59,393 nucleotides of DNA from Aequoribacter sp003520285 (GTDB lineage: Bacteria > Pseudomonadota > Gammaproteobacteria > Pseudomonadales > Halieaceae): NCBI GenBank assembly GCA_963966765.1, contig CAXAAR010000004.1, positions 1-59,393 on the forward strand. The letters are read 5' to 3'. Each line of letters opens with the position of its first letter. Positions within the stretch are counted from its first letter, which is position 1. The notes beneath the pieces are model-generated. The model was not told the origin of the DNA and did not search any database. It saw nothing but the letters and a program-made list of their open reading frames with translations. This document shows positions 8,730-17,329 of this stretch, one piece after another. Made by a program: the position numbers and the translations under genes.

Positions 8730-9820
8730 AAAAAGCACCCTTGGTGATGATGATGGCGGGCGGCACGGGTGGTCACATCTTCCCGGCACTTGCCGTTGCC
8801 CAATCACTCAAGGCGGAGGGTTATCGTGTCTGTTGGCTGGGTACGTCAGTGGGACTGGAGTCCAAAATCGTACCCGAGGCGCGGATTGCACTGTACCGGC
8901 TTGCCGTTCGGGGGCTGAGGGGTAAGTCACCGCTATCGGTGGCTCAAGGACTGATTCGATTTGTCGTTGCCGTCATTCAAGCCGTCTGGATTATGTTAAG
9001 ACTCCGGCCCGCCTTAGTCATTGGAATGGGCGGCTACGTTGCCGCACCGGGTGGTGTAGCTGCGTTTGTGACGCAAAGGCCTCTGTTTATCCACGAGCAA
9101 AACTCGGTGGCCGGCAGCACTAATCGCGTTCTCCGCCCGCTCGCTCGACGTGTTTTTGCCGCCTTTCCCGGTGCCTTCGCGACTGTTGCCAAGGTTGAAG
9201 TTGTCGGTAATCCGGTCCGACCCAGCATTGTCGAAGTGGGTCGCCAACGAGCAGCCTACAGCGGTGAGCGCGACTTGCACGTGCTGGTTTTGGGCGGATC
9301 GCAAGGTGCGCGTGCGATTAATCAGGTATTACCTCAGGCGGTCGCTGATTTCGAAGCTTTGAACTCCAGTGTGTCGCTAGAGGTATGGCACCAAGTAGGC
9401 TCAAATCACCTCGCCGACGTTAGCGCTCACTACGCTCAATTGGGTTTGAGTCATGTCCGCGTTGCCGCATTTATCGACGATATGTCCGAAGCCTACCGTT
9501 GGGCCGATGTCGTCATTGCCCGCGCCGGTGCACTGACTTGCTCGGAGTTGTTGGCGGCCGCGTGTCCAGCGGCTCTCGTTCCCTTGCCGAATGCGATAGA
9601 CGACCACCAGTACAAGAATGCGTCGGTGCTTGCAGAGGCAGGGGCCGTGGTTTTGCTAGAGCAAGCATTACTGACCACCGAGGCCTTGGTCAATCTTTGG
9701 AGCCAGTGGTCGCGCAATCCAGGCCTACTCGAGGACATGACGACGGCCGCACGAGCGCTTGCGCAGAATGAAGCGACTGAGCGAATCGTCGACGCGGCTG
9801 AGGAGTTGATTTATGCGTAG
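8726..9820 (+). CDS. murG: UDP-GlcNAc:lipid I N-acetylglucosaminyltransferase MurG
   Basis: Peripheral membrane GT28 glycosyltransferase of 364 residues that converts lipid I to lipid II on the inner face of the membrane. The N-terminal glycine-rich loop MAGGTGGHIFPALAVA and a second loop LGGSQGARAIN in the C-terminal Rossmann fold are present, with the UDP-GlcNAc-binding stretch ending in IDDHQYKNA. It overlaps ftsW by four bases and murC by eight. Confidence 0.96.
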   Translation: MKKAPLVMMMAGGTGGHIFPALAVAQSLKAEGYRVCWLGTSVGLESKIVPEARIALYRLAVRGLRGKSPLSVAQGLIRFVVAVIQAVWIMLRLRPALVIGMGGYVAAPGGVAAFVTQRPLFIHEQNSVAGSTNRVLRPLARRVFAAFPGAFATVAKVEVVGNPVRPSIVEVGRQRAAYSGERDLHVLVLGGSQGARAINQVLPQAVADFEALNSSVSLEVWHQVGSNHLADVSAHYAQLGLSHVRVAAFIDDMSEAYRWADVVIARAGALTCSELLAAACPAALVPLPNAIDDHQYKNASVLAEAGAVVLLEQALLTTEALVNLWSQWSRNPGLLEDMTTAARALAQNEATERIVDAAEELIYA

Positions 9821-11249
9821 TGCCGACTCGACATTTCAGGTGCCGGCCATGAGACGTATCCATCGCATCCATTTTATTGGTGTCGGTGGATCGGGTATGA
9901 GCGGTATCGCAGAGGTACTCGCCAACTTGGGATACCGGGTATCCGGGTCGGACATCCGCGCCTCATCCGTCACCGAACGTTTGAGCTCGCAGGGTATCAG
10001 TATTGTGATTGGGCATGCTGCGGAGCATGTGACAGAGGCTGATGTAGTAGTGACCTCATCTGCGGTCGATTCCGATAATATCGAGTATCGGGCGGCCCGA
10101 GAACAGCGCATCCCAGTGGTCCCTCGGGCCCAAATGTTGGCTGAATTGATGCGGTACCGACATGGTATAGCCGTTGCTGGAACACACGGCAAAACGACCA
10201 CCACTAGTTTGCTAGCATCCGTATTTGCCGCTGCTGGACTGGATCCGACCTATGTGATCGGTGGGCGAGTTAATCAATGGGGAAATAATGCCCAGTTAGG
10301 GGCTAGTCATTACTTTATTGCAGAGGCTGACGAGAGTGATGCCTCATTCTTGCACCTGGCACCTATGGTATCAGTCGTCACCAATATCGACGCTGACCAT
10401 ATGGACACCTATGGTGGTGATCTCGAGCGTTTGCGGCAGACATTTCTAGAGTTTCTGCACAACCTGCCCTTTTACGGATCGGCTGTTCTTTGTCTTGATG
10501 ATGCGAATGTTCAGTTGCTGCTGCCGCAGATAAACCGATCCGTGGTCACCTATGGTGTGAACCCCGAGGCCGACTACTGTATAAAAGCGGTGCGGGCCAG
10601 TGGTGCACAGTCGCAGTTTGAGCTCGAGACACCGTCTCATGGTCTAATCAGTTTATGCGTTAACGTGCCAGGCCACCACAACGTACTCAATGCCGCCGCT
10701 GTCTGTGCTGTCGCACTTGATGAGGGACTACCTGTGCAGGCGGTCCAGCAAGGCTTATTGAAATTTTCAGGCGTAGCACGAAGATTTGAGCAACTTGGTA
10801 GCTTGGCTCATTCTCGCGGACAAGCCTATCTTGTCGATGATTATGGGCATCACCCTACTGAGGTCGAAGCGACCCTCAACTCTGTGAGCCAAGTGTGGCC
10901 CGAACACCGAGTGGTGATGGTCTATCAGCCTCATCGTTATAGTCGGACCCGCGACTTGTACGAGGACTTTGTTCGCGTACTGAGCCGCTGTGATGTTCTG
11001 ATACTCCTCGCGGTCTACCCCGCTGGCGAAGCTGAGATACCGGGTGCTGACAGTAAATCATTAGCCCGCAGCATCCGCTCGAGGGGACACGTTGAACCGA
11101 TTTATGCCGCTACCCTTGAAGAGGTTCCGGCACTGCTTATTTCACTGCTTCAGGACCAAGACGTGGTCGTGACTCAGGGCGCTGGCAATATCACAGCGCT
11201 GGCCCATTTGTTAGCGACTTCGAGCAGCGAGGACTTGCGACATGTCTAA
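9813..11249 (+). CDS. murC: UDP-N-acetylmuramate:L-alanine ligase
   Basis: First Mur ligase, adding L-alanine to UDP-MurNAc. Length is 478 residues. The N-terminal nucleotide-binding motif HFIGVGGSGMSGIAEVL and the ATP loop GTHGKTTT (123-130) are clear, as is YGHHPTEV in the C-terminal domain. I chose the ATG at 9813, which has GAGGAG upstream and overlaps murG; an alternative ATG at 9849 would trim 12 residues. The 3' end overlaps ddl by eight bases. Confidence 0.96.
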   Translation: MRSADSTFQVPAMRRIHRIHFIGVGGSGMSGIAEVLANLGYRVSGSDIRASSVTERLSSQGISIVIGHAAEHVTEADVVVTSSAVDSDNIEYRAAREQRIPVVPRAQMLAELMRYRHGIAVAGTHGKTTTTSLLASVFAAAGLDPTYVIGGRVNQWGNNAQLGASHYFIAEADESDASFLHLAPMVSVVTNIDADHMDTYGGDLERLRQTFLEFLHNLPFYGSAVLCLDDANVQLLLPQINRSVVTYGVNPEADYCIKAVRASGAQSQFELETPSHGLISLCVNVPGHHNVLNAAAVCAVALDEGLPVQAVQQGLLKFSGVARRFEQLGSLAHSRGQAYLVDDYGHHPTEVEATLNSVSQVWPEHRVVMVYQPHRYSRTRDLYEDFVRVLSRCDVLILLAVYPAGEAEIPGADSKSLARSIRSRGHVEPIYAATLEEVPALLISLLQDQDVVVTQGAGNITALAHLLATSSSEDLRHV

Positions 11250-12171
11250 GTCTAACCTACAGGATCTCTCGATCGCGGTTCTGGTGGGCGGGACATCGGC
11301 TGAGCGCGAGGTGTCACTTATGAGTGGCGCAGTCATTGTCGACTGTTTGCGGCCTTTATGTCGGGAACTGAAGGTGATTGATCCGCAAGACTCAGGATGG
11401 ACCTCGCAGCTGACCGGTGTCGATTTTGTATTCAACATTTTACACGGCGGTATCGGCGAGAACGGTGCCGTGCAGGGCTTATTGATGAGCTTGGGGATTC
11501 CGCAATCGGGCTCCGGTGTTTTGGGCGCGGCCCTTGGTATGGATAAGCTCAAAACCAAAGCGATCTGGCGTGATCTTGGATTACCGGTGGCACCAGAGGC
11601 GCTTCTTACCGCTGAGTCAGATTTTGACCAAGTCATAGCTGACTTAGGCGAAGTCTTTGTTAAACCCGCATTCGAGGGCTCGAGTCTGGGGATGAGTATC
11701 GCGAAGACCGGTTCAGAATTACGCGAGGCCTTCGCACGGGCACAAATATTCGCCGGCCCAGTCTTTGCCGAACGGCGCATTATCGGCGAAGAGTACACCG
11801 TCGCGATTTTAGGGGATCGAGTCTTACCCGCAATCCGATTGAGCACGACCGCCGACTTTTACGACTATCACGCGAAGTATCTTGCAGAAGATACCCAGTA
11901 TTTTTGCCCCTGCGGGTTAGATAGCGAGACTGAACAGCGTATTGGCGACCTAGCGCTGCGTGCATTCGCTGCGGTTGGCTGCAGTGTCTGGGGCCGCGTG
12001 GATCTTATGATGGATTCACAGGGCAAAGTGGCTTTACTCGAAGTGAATACGGTTCCCGGCATGACAACACACAGCCTGGTGCCTATGGCAGGAAGGGCGG
12101 CAGGTCTATCAATGTCTGATCTCTTGGTCGAAATAATTACTCGTAGTCTCGAAAGGGGGGCTCAGTCGTGA
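11242..12171 (+). CDS. ddl: D-alanine:D-alanine ligase
   Basis: ATP-grasp ligase of 309 residues that makes the D-Ala-D-Ala dipeptide used by MurF. The N-terminal motif LVGGTSAEREVSLMSG, the loop FVKPAFEGSSLGMS and the C-terminal Mg-binding stretch LLEVNTVPGMTTHSLVP are all present. Length and position between murC and ftsQ match the DdlB type of Pseudomonas and Escherichia. The start overlaps the murC stop by eight bases and the stop overlaps the ftsQ GTG. Confidence 0.96.
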   Translation: MSKSNLQDLSIAVLVGGTSAEREVSLMSGAVIVDCLRPLCRELKVIDPQDSGWTSQLTGVDFVFNILHGGIGENGAVQGLLMSLGIPQSGSGVLGAALGMDKLKTKAIWRDLGLPVAPEALLTAESDFDQVIADLGEVFVKPAFEGSSLGMSIAKTGSELREAFARAQIFAGPVFAERRIIGEEYTVAILGDRVLPAIRLSTTADFYDYHAKYLAEDTQYFCPCGLDSETEQRIGDLALRAFAAVGCSVWGRVDLMMDSQGKVALLEVNTVPGMTTHSLVPMAGRAAGLSMSDLLVEIITRSLERGAQS

Positions 12172-12953
12172 CATTTAAGCATGCTGTCATTGTAATGTGG
12201 CGCAAAGCACGTGCCGGAAGCCGCAGCGCTTTCCGTCAGCTGCCCTTCATCCTCCCCGTTGTTGCGGTTTGTACGGTACTGCTTACTTTTGCAGTGCATG
12301 TTGCAAGGCAGCCCGTTGAGCGAGTCATCATTGTCGGCGATATGGGCGATGCTCATAGAGAAGCGCTACAGCACTGGCTGACAGACAATGTGAACGATGC
12401 GGTAGCAGCTTGGGATCTCGATGAAACCGAGGCTTTGATTGAGGGGCTCCCATGGATTAAGGCGGCAGCTGCGACGCGTCTGTGGCCGAATACCATGAGA
12501 ATCGGCGTGCAGCCACATCTGCCGGTAGCGCAATGGGGTGATGGATCATTCTTGAATGCGCAAGGTCAGGTCTTCGAGCCCGTGCCGGGCAGCGAGGATT
12601 GGGTCTTACCGAAGCTCTCAGGCGATTTAAATCAGCAGGCAGAGCTCATGGATTTGTATTTGGGGCTATCGCGTTTACTGAGTCGATCTGATGACGTCCG
12701 CTTGGACTCGGTGTCGATGGACTCGCTCGGGCAGATGGATGTCCAGCTAACCAACGGCGTGCGGCTCAAGCTCGGCAGAGAGAGTCATCTCACGCGGTTC
12801 CAACGATTCTTAACCTGGCGTGAGCGCTTCAGCGTGAAGGTCAACAGTCAGACCGTTATCGATTTGCGGTATCGGAATGCATTGGCGGTATCGGACGGCG
12901 GAGTAACAGGGTTACTCGCAGCCTCGACCCAGCCGATTGAGAGGGGATATTAG
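12168..12953 (+). CDS. ftsQ: Cell division protein FtsQ
   Basis: Bitopic divisome scaffold of 261 residues. A basic cytoplasmic tail (about 1-25) leads into one membrane segment (about 26-45), a POTRA domain beginning near VERVIIVGDM, and the beta domain. FtsQ binds FtsL-FtsB and links early and late division proteins. The GTG start at 12168 overlaps the ddl stop (GTGA). The C-terminal segment VIDLRYRNALAVS is typical of the family. Confidence 0.93.
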   Translation: MTFKHAVIVMWRKARAGSRSAFRQLPFILPVVAVCTVLLTFAVHVARQPVERVIIVGDMGDAHREALQHWLTDNVNDAVAAWDLDETEALIEGLPWIKAAAATRLWPNTMRIGVQPHLPVAQWGDGSFLNAQGQVFEPVPGSEDWVLPKLSGDLNQQAELMDLYLGLSRLLSRSDDVRLDSVSMDSLGQMDVQLTNGVRLKLGRESHLTRFQRFLTWRERFSVKVNSQTVIDLRYRNALAVSDGGVTGLLAASTQPIERGY

Positions 12954-12955
12954 CA

Positions 12956-14194
12956 ATGGTGAGTCAATCACAAAACCGAATTATTGTGGGATTAGACATC
13001 GGCACCTCCAAAGTCGTTGCTTTGGTTGCAGAAGTGGATGCTGATGGACAAATAGAAATTATAGGGATGGGATCACATCCTTCTCGCGGCATGAAAAAAG
13101 GCGTCGTCGTAAATATTGAGTCGACCGTGCAATCTGTTCAGAGAGCCATCGAAGAAGCAGAGTTAATGGCGGGCTGTCAAATTGACTCGGTCTACGTGGG
13201 CATCGCCGGTAGTCATGTTCGGAGTCTGAATTCGCACGGCATCGTCGCGATAAAGGATGGAGAGGTGATCGAAGCAGATCTGGAGCGGGTGCTCGACGCT
13301 GCGCAGGCAGTTGCTATTCCGGCGGATCAAAAGATTCTGCACATTTTGCCCCAGGAGTACGTGATTGATAACCAAGAGGGGATTCGCGAACCTCTGGGCA
13401 TGTCGGGCGTTCGGCTAGAAGCGAAAGTGCATCTAGTCACCTGTGCGGTGAATGCTGCCCAAAACATCGAGAAATGTATCAAGCGCTGCGGATTGTCGGT
13501 GGATGAGGTGATCCTTGAACAAGTGGCTTCGAGTTATTCCGTGCTCACCGACGATGAGCGTGAGCTGGGTGTCTGCATGGTCGATATTGGCGGCGGTACT
13601 AGCGATATAGCGATCTTCACTGAGGGGTCAATCCGGTATACAGGTGTCATACCTATCGCTGGTGATCAGGTGACCAACGACATAGCAATGGCTCTCAGAA
13701 CGCCCACTCAATATGCTGAAGAAATCAAGATTAAGTACGCTTGTGCCCTGACCCAACTGGCGTCTGCTGACGAGACGATCAAAGTACCAAGCGTGGGTGA
13801 CAGGCCGCCGCGGGATCTATCGAGGCAGTCATTGGCAGAGGTGGTCGAGCCCCGCTACGACGAACTCTTTACTTTGGTGCAAGCCGAGCTGCGACGCAGT
13901 GGCTTCGAAGACCTAATCCCTGCAGGTATCGTCTTAACCGGTGGTACCTCGAAGATGGAAGGCGTCGTCGAGCTAGCGGAAGAGATTTTTCACATGCCCG
14001 TCAGGATAGGGGCTCCCTCGCGAGTTAAAGGGCTCACCGATATCGTTCGCAATCCCATTTACTCGACCGCGGTTGGACTACTCGAATACGGCGCAGTCCA
14101 CTCGCGTCAGAGTAATGCCCGCAGTCGGTCGGCTCAGAGCAACGGTCCGGGCATGTTTACGAAAATGAAAGACTGGATTCAATCGAATTTTTAG
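12956..14194 (+). CDS. ftsA: Cell division protein FtsA
   Basis: Actin-like ATPase of 412 residues that tethers FtsZ to the membrane. The N-terminal phosphate-binding motif GLDIGTSKVVALVAE, the second one CMVDIGGGTSDIAIF and the adenosine motif GIVLTGGTSKMEGV are intact. The C-terminus ends in a short amphipathic stretch (MFTKMKDWIQSNF) after a Ser/Arg/Gln-rich linker, matching the membrane-targeting helix of the family. It starts two bases after ftsQ. Confidence 0.97.
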   Translation: MVSQSQNRIIVGLDIGTSKVVALVAEVDADGQIEIIGMGSHPSRGMKKGVVVNIESTVQSVQRAIEEAELMAGCQIDSVYVGIAGSHVRSLNSHGIVAIKDGEVIEADLERVLDAAQAVAIPADQKILHILPQEYVIDNQEGIREPLGMSGVRLEAKVHLVTCAVNAAQNIEKCIKRCGLSVDEVILEQVASSYSVLTDDERELGVCMVDIGGGTSDIAIFTEGSIRYTGVIPIAGDQVTNDIAMALRTPTQYAEEIKIKYACALTQLASADETIKVPSVGDRPPRDLSRQSLAEVVEPRYDELFTLVQAELRRSGFEDLIPAGIVLTGGTSKMEGVVELAEEIFHMPVRIGAPSRVKGLTDIVRNPIYSTAVGLLEYGAVHSRQSNARSRSAQSNGPGMFTKMKDWIQSNF

Positions 14195-14197
14195 GTG

Positions 14198-14240
14198 CGG
14201 GCTTTGCCCGTTCTATTTGGAGCACTGTCACTCGGTGACA
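14198..14240 (+). promoter_or_regulatory. Two tandem hairpins in the ftsA-ftsZ gap
   Basis: The 69-base gap holds two perfect short inverted repeats: CGGGC-ttt-GCCCG (14198-14210) and TGTCAC-tcg-GTGACA (14226-14240). Neither is followed by a T-run, so they are not ordinary terminators. They sit just before the ftsZ ribosome-binding site (AGAGAGAGG, about 14246-14254), so they could act as an mRNA processing or stability element that raises FtsZ relative to FtsA. That role is inference. Confidence 0.5.
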
Positions 14241-14263
14241 CTTTTGAGAGAGAGGAAACAACC

Positions 14264-15436
14264 ATGTTTGAACTAATTGACAATATTCCAGAGACGGCCT
14301 GTATTAAGGTGATCGGCGTAGGCGGTGGTGGCGGTAATGCCGTCAAGCATATGATCGCCAACCATATTGATGGGGTGGAGTTCATCTGTGCTAATACGGA
14401 TGCTCAGGCGCTGAATGACATAGACTCTAAGACGCGTCTGCAGCTGGGCGGCGATATGACCAAAGGGCTTGGTGCAGGTGCGAATCCTCTCGTTGGACGA
14501 GACGCAGCCCTGGCCGATCGCGATCGCATCGCGGAAGCTATTCGTGGTGCTGATATGATCTTTATCACTGCCGGTATGGGCGGTGGAACAGGCACGGGTG
14601 CAGCGCCGGTCGTCGCCGAAATCGCTCGAGATATGGGCATACTGACAGTTGCGGTAGTGACACGACCCTTCGTCTTCGAGGGTAAGAAACGAGCGGCTAT
14701 AGCGCGGGAAGGGCTGGCCGAACTTGAGCAGTACGTGGATTCATTGATTACCATTCCGAATGAGCGTTTACTCGAGGTTTTGGGAAAAAATACCAGCTTA
14801 TTGGATGCCTTCAAAGAAGCGAATGATGTACTCTTTGGCGCCGTACAAGGCATTGCCGATCTTATCATTCGCCCAGGCATGATCAACGTCGACTTTGCCG
14901 ACGTGAAGACAGTGATGTCGGAAATGGGCATGGCGATGATGGGTACCGGTCGCGCCAGTGGTGAAGGCAGAGCGCGCGAAGCAGCTGAAAAAGCCATCCA
15001 GAGTCCGTTGCTCGATGATATCGATTTGCAGGGTGCGCGTGGCATTTTGGTGAATATCACTGCCGGATTAGATCTTTCATTGGGTGAGTTTACCGAAGTG
15101 GGTGACACCATCGAAGAATTTGCGTCGGAAGAGGCAACGGTCGTTGTTGGCACCGTGATCGACCCAGAAATGCACGACGAAATTAAGGTTACCGTCGTTG
15201 CCACTGGTTTATCTCGTTTGGGTCAGGAGAAAAAGCCAATTTCTGTTGTCAAACCAGTAACGCATGGTCACGGGGGTGATGGCAAACCGGATTATCGTCG
15301 TTTTGATCGCCCCACTATTAAGCGTCGCCAAGCTGAGGGCGAGATCGATGGTAATACGGCGCGGTCGTTGCCAGAGGTTGATGACGGTGGCGATTATTTT
15401 GATATACCGGCGTTTCTGCGGCGACAGGCTGATTGA
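14264..15436 (+). CDS. ftsZ: Cell division GTPase FtsZ
   Basis: Tubulin-like GTPase of 390 residues that forms the Z ring. The tubulin signature GGTGTG is at 107-112, preceded by the early glycine loop GVGGGGGNAVKHM. The GTPase/T7-region motif (NVDFADVKTVM) follows, and the C-terminal peptide DYFDIPAFLRRQAD is the FtsA/ZipA-binding tail. I chose the ATG at 14264 because a purine-rich ribosome-binding site precedes it; the longer open frame reaches back to the ftsA stop but adds residues foreign to the family. Confidence 0.98.
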   Translation: MFELIDNIPETACIKVIGVGGGGGNAVKHMIANHIDGVEFICANTDAQALNDIDSKTRLQLGGDMTKGLGAGANPLVGRDAALADRDRIAEAIRGADMIFITAGMGGGTGTGAAPVVAEIARDMGILTVAVVTRPFVFEGKKRAAIAREGLAELEQYVDSLITIPNERLLEVLGKNTSLLDAFKEANDVLFGAVQGIADLIIRPGMINVDFADVKTVMSEMGMAMMGTGRASGEGRAREAAEKAIQSPLLDDIDLQGARGILVNITAGLDLSLGEFTEVGDTIEEFASEEATVVVGTVIDPEMHDEIKVTVVATGLSRLGQEKKPISVVKPVTHGHGGDGKPDYRRFDRPTIKRRQAEGEIDGNTARSLPEVDDGGDYFDIPAFLRRQAD

Positions 15437-15442
15437 CTAGAA

Positions 15443-15458
15443 GATCATTACGGTGATC
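15443..15458 (+). promoter_or_regulatory. Small hairpin between ftsZ and lpxC
   Basis: GATCA-ttacgg-TGATC is a perfect five-base stem with a six-base loop in the 42-base ftsZ-lpxC gap. No T-run follows. It may be a processing or stability element; a chance palindrome is also possible at this length. Confidence 0.3.
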
Positions 15459-15478
15459 AATAACAAAGGGCAGCAACA

Positions 15479-16393
15479 ATGATCAGACAACGTACTTTAC
15501 GCAACCCGATCAAGGCAACTGGTGTGGGTCTTCATACCGGCGAGAAGGTCTATTTGGGCCTGTCACCAGCGCCTATTGATAACGGGATCGTGTTTCGTAG
15601 AGTTGATCTTGATCCTATCGTAGAAATACCAGCAAGTGCGCTAAACGTCGGTGATACCACTCTCTCCACCACGTTAGTTGCCAATGGCCAGCGGATCTCC
15701 ACCGTTGAGCACTTGCTGAGCGCTATGGCTGGATTAGGCATTGATAACGCTTTTATTGATGTCAGTGCCGCCGAAGTACCGATTATGGATGGCAGTGCGG
15801 GCCCCTTTGTATTTCTGATTCAGTCAGCGGGAATAGAAGAGCAGCCTGCTCTGAAACGCTTCATTCGGATCAAGAAGCCGGTGACGGTTGAAGAAGATGG
15901 GAAGACAGCGACTTTTCTCCCTTTTGATGGCTTCAAGGTTGCGTTTAGCATCGATTTTGATCATCCAGTATTCAAGGATCGTTCCGCCAGCGCCGAGGTC
16001 GACTTCTCAACCACCAGCTTTGTGAAAGAAATTAGCAGAGCCCGCACCTTCGGCTTTATGCATGAAATAGAGTACCTTCGCTCCCAGGGTTTAGCGCGGG
16101 GTGGAAGCGTAGATAATGCCATTGTCGTAGATGAGTACCGCATCTTGAATGAAGGCGGTTTGCGTTATGAAGATGAGTTTGTGCGACACAAGATTCTCGA
16201 TGCGATTGGTGATCTGTACTTACTCGGGTTTAGCCTGATCGGTGAGTTTCGGGCGCATAAATCGGGTCATGCACTCAACAATCGCCTCTTGCGAACCCTG
16301 TTAGCACAGCAAGATTGTTGGGAAATGGTGACTTTCGATGACGCCGTGCAGGCCCCGATATCATACTCCACGACACCTGCCTTAGCGGTTTGA
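15479..16393 (+). CDS. lpxC: UDP-3-O-acyl-N-acetylglucosamine deacetylase
   Basis: Zinc deacetylase of 304 residues that catalyses the committed step of lipid A synthesis. The start RTLRNPIKATGVGLHTG is typical. The zinc ligands match E. coli LpxC positions: H78 in STVEHLLSAMAGLGIDN, and H237 and D241 in RHKILDAIGDLYLLG. It marks the end of the dcw cluster, and the ribosome-binding site AAAGGGCAG precedes it. Its presence indicates a lipopolysaccharide outer membrane. Confidence 0.98.
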   Translation: MIRQRTLRNPIKATGVGLHTGEKVYLGLSPAPIDNGIVFRRVDLDPIVEIPASALNVGDTTLSTTLVANGQRISTVEHLLSAMAGLGIDNAFIDVSAAEVPIMDGSAGPFVFLIQSAGIEEQPALKRFIRIKKPVTVEEDGKTATFLPFDGFKVAFSIDFDHPVFKDRSASAEVDFSTTSFVKEISRARTFGFMHEIEYLRSQGLARGGSVDNAIVVDEYRILNEGGLRYEDEFVRHKILDAIGDLYLLGFSLIGEFRAHKSGHALNNRLLRTLLAQQDCWEMVTFDDAVQAPISYSTTPALAV

Positions 16394-16503
16394 CCTCGCC
16401 TTGATGCGCTCCTTTCTGGGCGCTAAAGACGATTTCCTGAGATAGCGTTAAAGCTTGGCTTGTGGCATATTAGGCGCTTATTCACTCTACCCACCCATGT
16501 GCC

Positions 16504-17271
16504 ATGTCAGCCACTTTGGATAACCCAGTCAATTATCGTTCGGCGGGCGACGACCGCAAGCGCTGGTCTAGAACCTTAGCGTCTGCCCTGTTGTTGGGAT
16601 TGCCGCTGGGTGTGACCATCCCGGCGAGTGGTTTTGAAACTGCTGCGAGTGACCTTTTTAAGAGCCCTGTTGCAACTGGGGCTGTCAATTCGGTTGGGTC
16701 GAGTTCAATAGGACATGACTGCGCGACGCAGGCGAAAGTGTCAGATCAGGTCAGCGCTTCTGCTCACTACAGTGACTCTGCTGGTCTCCCCGACGAATCT
16801 CATCACTTCGCGCTAGAGTTTCAGTACGCCACCCTGAGCGCGCCGAGCGCTCTTGGCTTCGCCCAGTCAGCGATATTGGGCGCACATGGACAGTTTTGGT
16901 TCGATCTGGGAAGTGCTATTGAGTTGCCCCCATCGAAGCCACCGTTAAGTCATATCGACACGCCATCGAGACAATCTGAGCTGCTACGCCCTGGTCATTT
17001 GATCGCCATCTCGAGCCGGCGGCATGAATTGTCGACGCCATTCTTCAAGTCTCAAGAGTTGTCGGATCAAAGTGCCTCGACGCGCTTGCAGACGGTCTTA
17101 CTCGAGCCACTCCACCAGGACGTCTGGCGGACTACTGGGTATCCGATTGAAACATCGGTTGAACAGTGTGCCGCGGTCGATCAAGTCACTGTTGGAGGCG
17201 CCACGCTGCAACGATTTGATTTCGGTCGTCTGGTAGATCCCGCAATCTATTCTGTTTGTACCCTATCGTAA
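16504..17271 (+). CDS. Unrecognised exported protein directly upstream of secA; candidate SecM-like leader
   Basis: I recognise no family in this 255-residue protein. A polar N-terminus with basic residues (DDRKRWSR, about 17-24) precedes a hydrophobic stretch (about 25-45), resembling an extended signal peptide with possible cleavage near ASG/F. The rest is Ser/Ala-rich and hydrophilic, with no further membrane segment and few cysteines. It occupies the place of E. coli secM between lpxC and secA. Its last three sense codons and part of the stop codon form one arm of a hairpin whose other arm covers the secA ribosome-binding site. The known SecM arrest motif (FxxxxWIxxxxGIRAGP) is absent; the C-terminus reads GRLVDPAIYSVCTLS. 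No strong ribosome-binding site precedes the ATG. A secretion monitor is an inference from layout, not homology. Confidence 0.7.
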   Translation: MSATLDNPVNYRSAGDDRKRWSRTLASALLLGLPLGVTIPASGFETAASDLFKSPVATGAVNSVGSSSIGHDCATQAKVSDQVSASAHYSDSAGLPDESHHFALEFQYATLSAPSALGFAQSAILGAHGQFWFDLGSAIELPPSKPPLSHIDTPSRQSELLRPGHLIAISSRRHELSTPFFKSQELSDQSASTRLQTVLLEPLHQDVWRTTGYPIETSVEQCAAVDQVTVGGATLQRFDFGRLVDPAIYSVCTLS

Positions 17272-17317
17272 GAGTTATCGCTGTTACCAGTCCATAACTC
17301 CCTGAAACGACGATAGG
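17262..17317 (+). promoter_or_regulatory. Two-step hairpin masking the secA ribosome-binding site
   Basis: The outer stem pairs CCTATCGT (17262-17269, last codons of the upstream ORF) with ACGATAGG (17310-17317), a perfect eight-base match that includes the AGG of the only plausible secA Shine-Dalgarno sequence (AGGA, 17315-17318). The inner stem pairs GAGTTAT (17272-17278) with ATAACTC (17294-17300), loop 15 bases. A ribosome held on, or terminating at, the upstream ORF would melt the outer stem and free secA. E. coli secM-secA works this way; that this site does is inference. Confidence 0.65.
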
Positions 17318-17329
17318 AACAAGACCATT

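Noticed and set aside
11211..11846. 211-codon minus-strand open frame
   Set aside because: It is antisense to ddl, with no domain and no ribosome-binding site of note.
14404..15204. 266-codon minus-strand open frame
   Set aside because: It lies wholly antisense to ftsZ, is Ser/Arg/Pro-rich without any recognisable domain, and reflects codon bias of the real gene.
16406..16423. Terminator after lpxC
   Set aside because: GCGCTC/GGGCGC can form a short stem with a G-U pair, but no T-run follows.
16504..17271. Naming the pre-secA ORF secM
   Set aside because: The arrest motif and overall sequence of SecM are not seen; only layout and RNA pairing are alike, so no symbol was given.
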